From: Cryptomeria japonica
Lineage: Eukaryota > Streptophyta > Pinopsida > Cupressales > Cupressaceae
NCBI RefSeq assembly: GCF_030272615.1
Contig: NC_081405.1
Location: 606,243,677 to 606,303,676 of the forward strand
DNA: 60,000 bases
Direction of reading: 5' to 3'
Below the pieces are notes generated by a model, which was not told the DNA's origin, did no database searches, and saw only the letters and a list, made by a program, of their open reading frames with translations. Every line of letters begins with the position of its first letter. The stretch's first letter is position 1. Made by a program: the position numbers and the translations under genes. Shown piece by piece: positions 59,691 through 60,000 of this stretch.

Positions 59691-60000
59691 ATTTGTACAT
59701 AAATTTATGTGCCTTCGTATTCATGTCTAAGTGTGCAATAGATATACCCTAACAAAGCTCCTTTCCAGCCACCCAGCTTCATCTGAAATCTATCAATCAG
59801 ACTAGACCAGAAGGAGTCGTGGGCAGATCCCACACACAAGGGCAGACCCAAATACGAATCAGGAAGAGCACTTATCTTGCAGCCCAAAATATTGGCAATC
59901 TTCATTTTTCTATGTTCAGGAGTATTCATAATTCAACAAATTGCTGGTCGGAGCAAATAGTAGCTTGAAAAGAAGGCCTTTGGTAAACTCCGACTTCTTA
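59690..60000 (-). pseudogene. L1-type LINE reverse transcriptase fragment (runs off the window)
   Basis: The minus-strand frame 59929-59705 encodes KIANILGCKISALPDSYLGL and then LIDRFQMKLGGWKG, the conserved block after the RT domain of plant L1-type LINEs, which normally leads to a zinc-finger-type RVT domain. Upstream coding sequence continues past 60000. After WKG the frame diverges and stops at 59705, so the C-terminus is lost or frameshifted. It may belong to the same family as the LINE-like 3' ends near 53 and 56 kb, but nothing links them directly. Confidence 0.75.

Noticed and set aside
49506-60000. 5' LTR and gag of the Tat element
   Set aside because: No sequence resembling the 1015-2136 LTR or a gag domain could be found to the right of 49505, so the 5' part is not annotated.

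Overview
The window looks like intergenic heterochromatin from a large plant genome. It contains Ty3/gypsy chromovirus, Tat-type gypsy, Ty1/copia and L1-type LINE sequence, a plant mobile domain pseudogene, and TTTAGGG-like degenerate repeats. Very long LTRs (over 4 kb) in two families and the depth of nesting would suit a gymnosperm or another giant-genome seed plant, but I cannot name the species. No complete ordinary host gene is visible; one putative zinc-ribbon gene fragment lies near 57.5-58.4 kb.

Bases 1-49,505 read as one set of nested insertions, ordered by LTR ends (TG..CA) and 5-bp target-site duplications. The outer host is a decayed Tat-lineage Ty3/gypsy element on the minus strand. 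Its 3' LTR is near 1.0-2.1 kb, a plant-mobile-domain ORF lies antisense at 17.8-19.8 kb, integrase is at 21.7-22.8 kb, the second RNase H is split between 23.4 and 46.1 kb, RT is at 46.4-47.2 kb, and a G-patch segment is at 49.0-49.4 kb. Two independent stacks interrupt it. Stack A is a copia solo LTR (3011-17741), itself split by a 13.8-kb Tekay/Del-like chromovirus (3360-17190, TSD CAATA). Stack B is a non-coding large retrotransposon derivative (LARD, 23404-46064, TSD TGTGA). A reverse-oriented solo LTR of the same LARD family (29680-39917, TSD ACATG) lies inside it, and inside that is a nearly intact copia element (29828-35834, TSD ACTAA) of the family that left the solo LTR in stack A. 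A third insertion in the Tat RT (47158-48523) is an integrase-chromodomain fragment between two 110-bp direct repeats.

Bases 49.5-60 kb are AT-rich and mostly unrecognised. They contain a degenerate tandem repeat of about 96 bp, a TTTAGGG-like region split by a LINE 3' fragment with a 9-bp TSD, two further LINE-like 3' pieces, the putative zinc-ribbon exons with three 22-residue repeats, and a LINE reverse-transcriptase fragment running off the right edge.

Three points stand out. First, the chromovirus polyprotein (8 internal stops) and the antisense plant-mobile-domain ORF (10 internal stops) keep their reading frames over 4.8 and 2.0 kb. Every stop is TAG or TGA and none is TAA, the pattern expected from deamination of CHG- and CG-methylated cytosines. 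Second, the LARD shares its LTR terminus, the sequence past its primer-binding site and its polypurine tract with the chromovirus, suggesting it is a parasite mobilised by that lineage. Third, both 4-kb LTR families carry a GC-rich island in AT-rich surroundings; in the chromovirus it is built from three 39-bp units, most with CTGCGG/CCGCAG palindromes.
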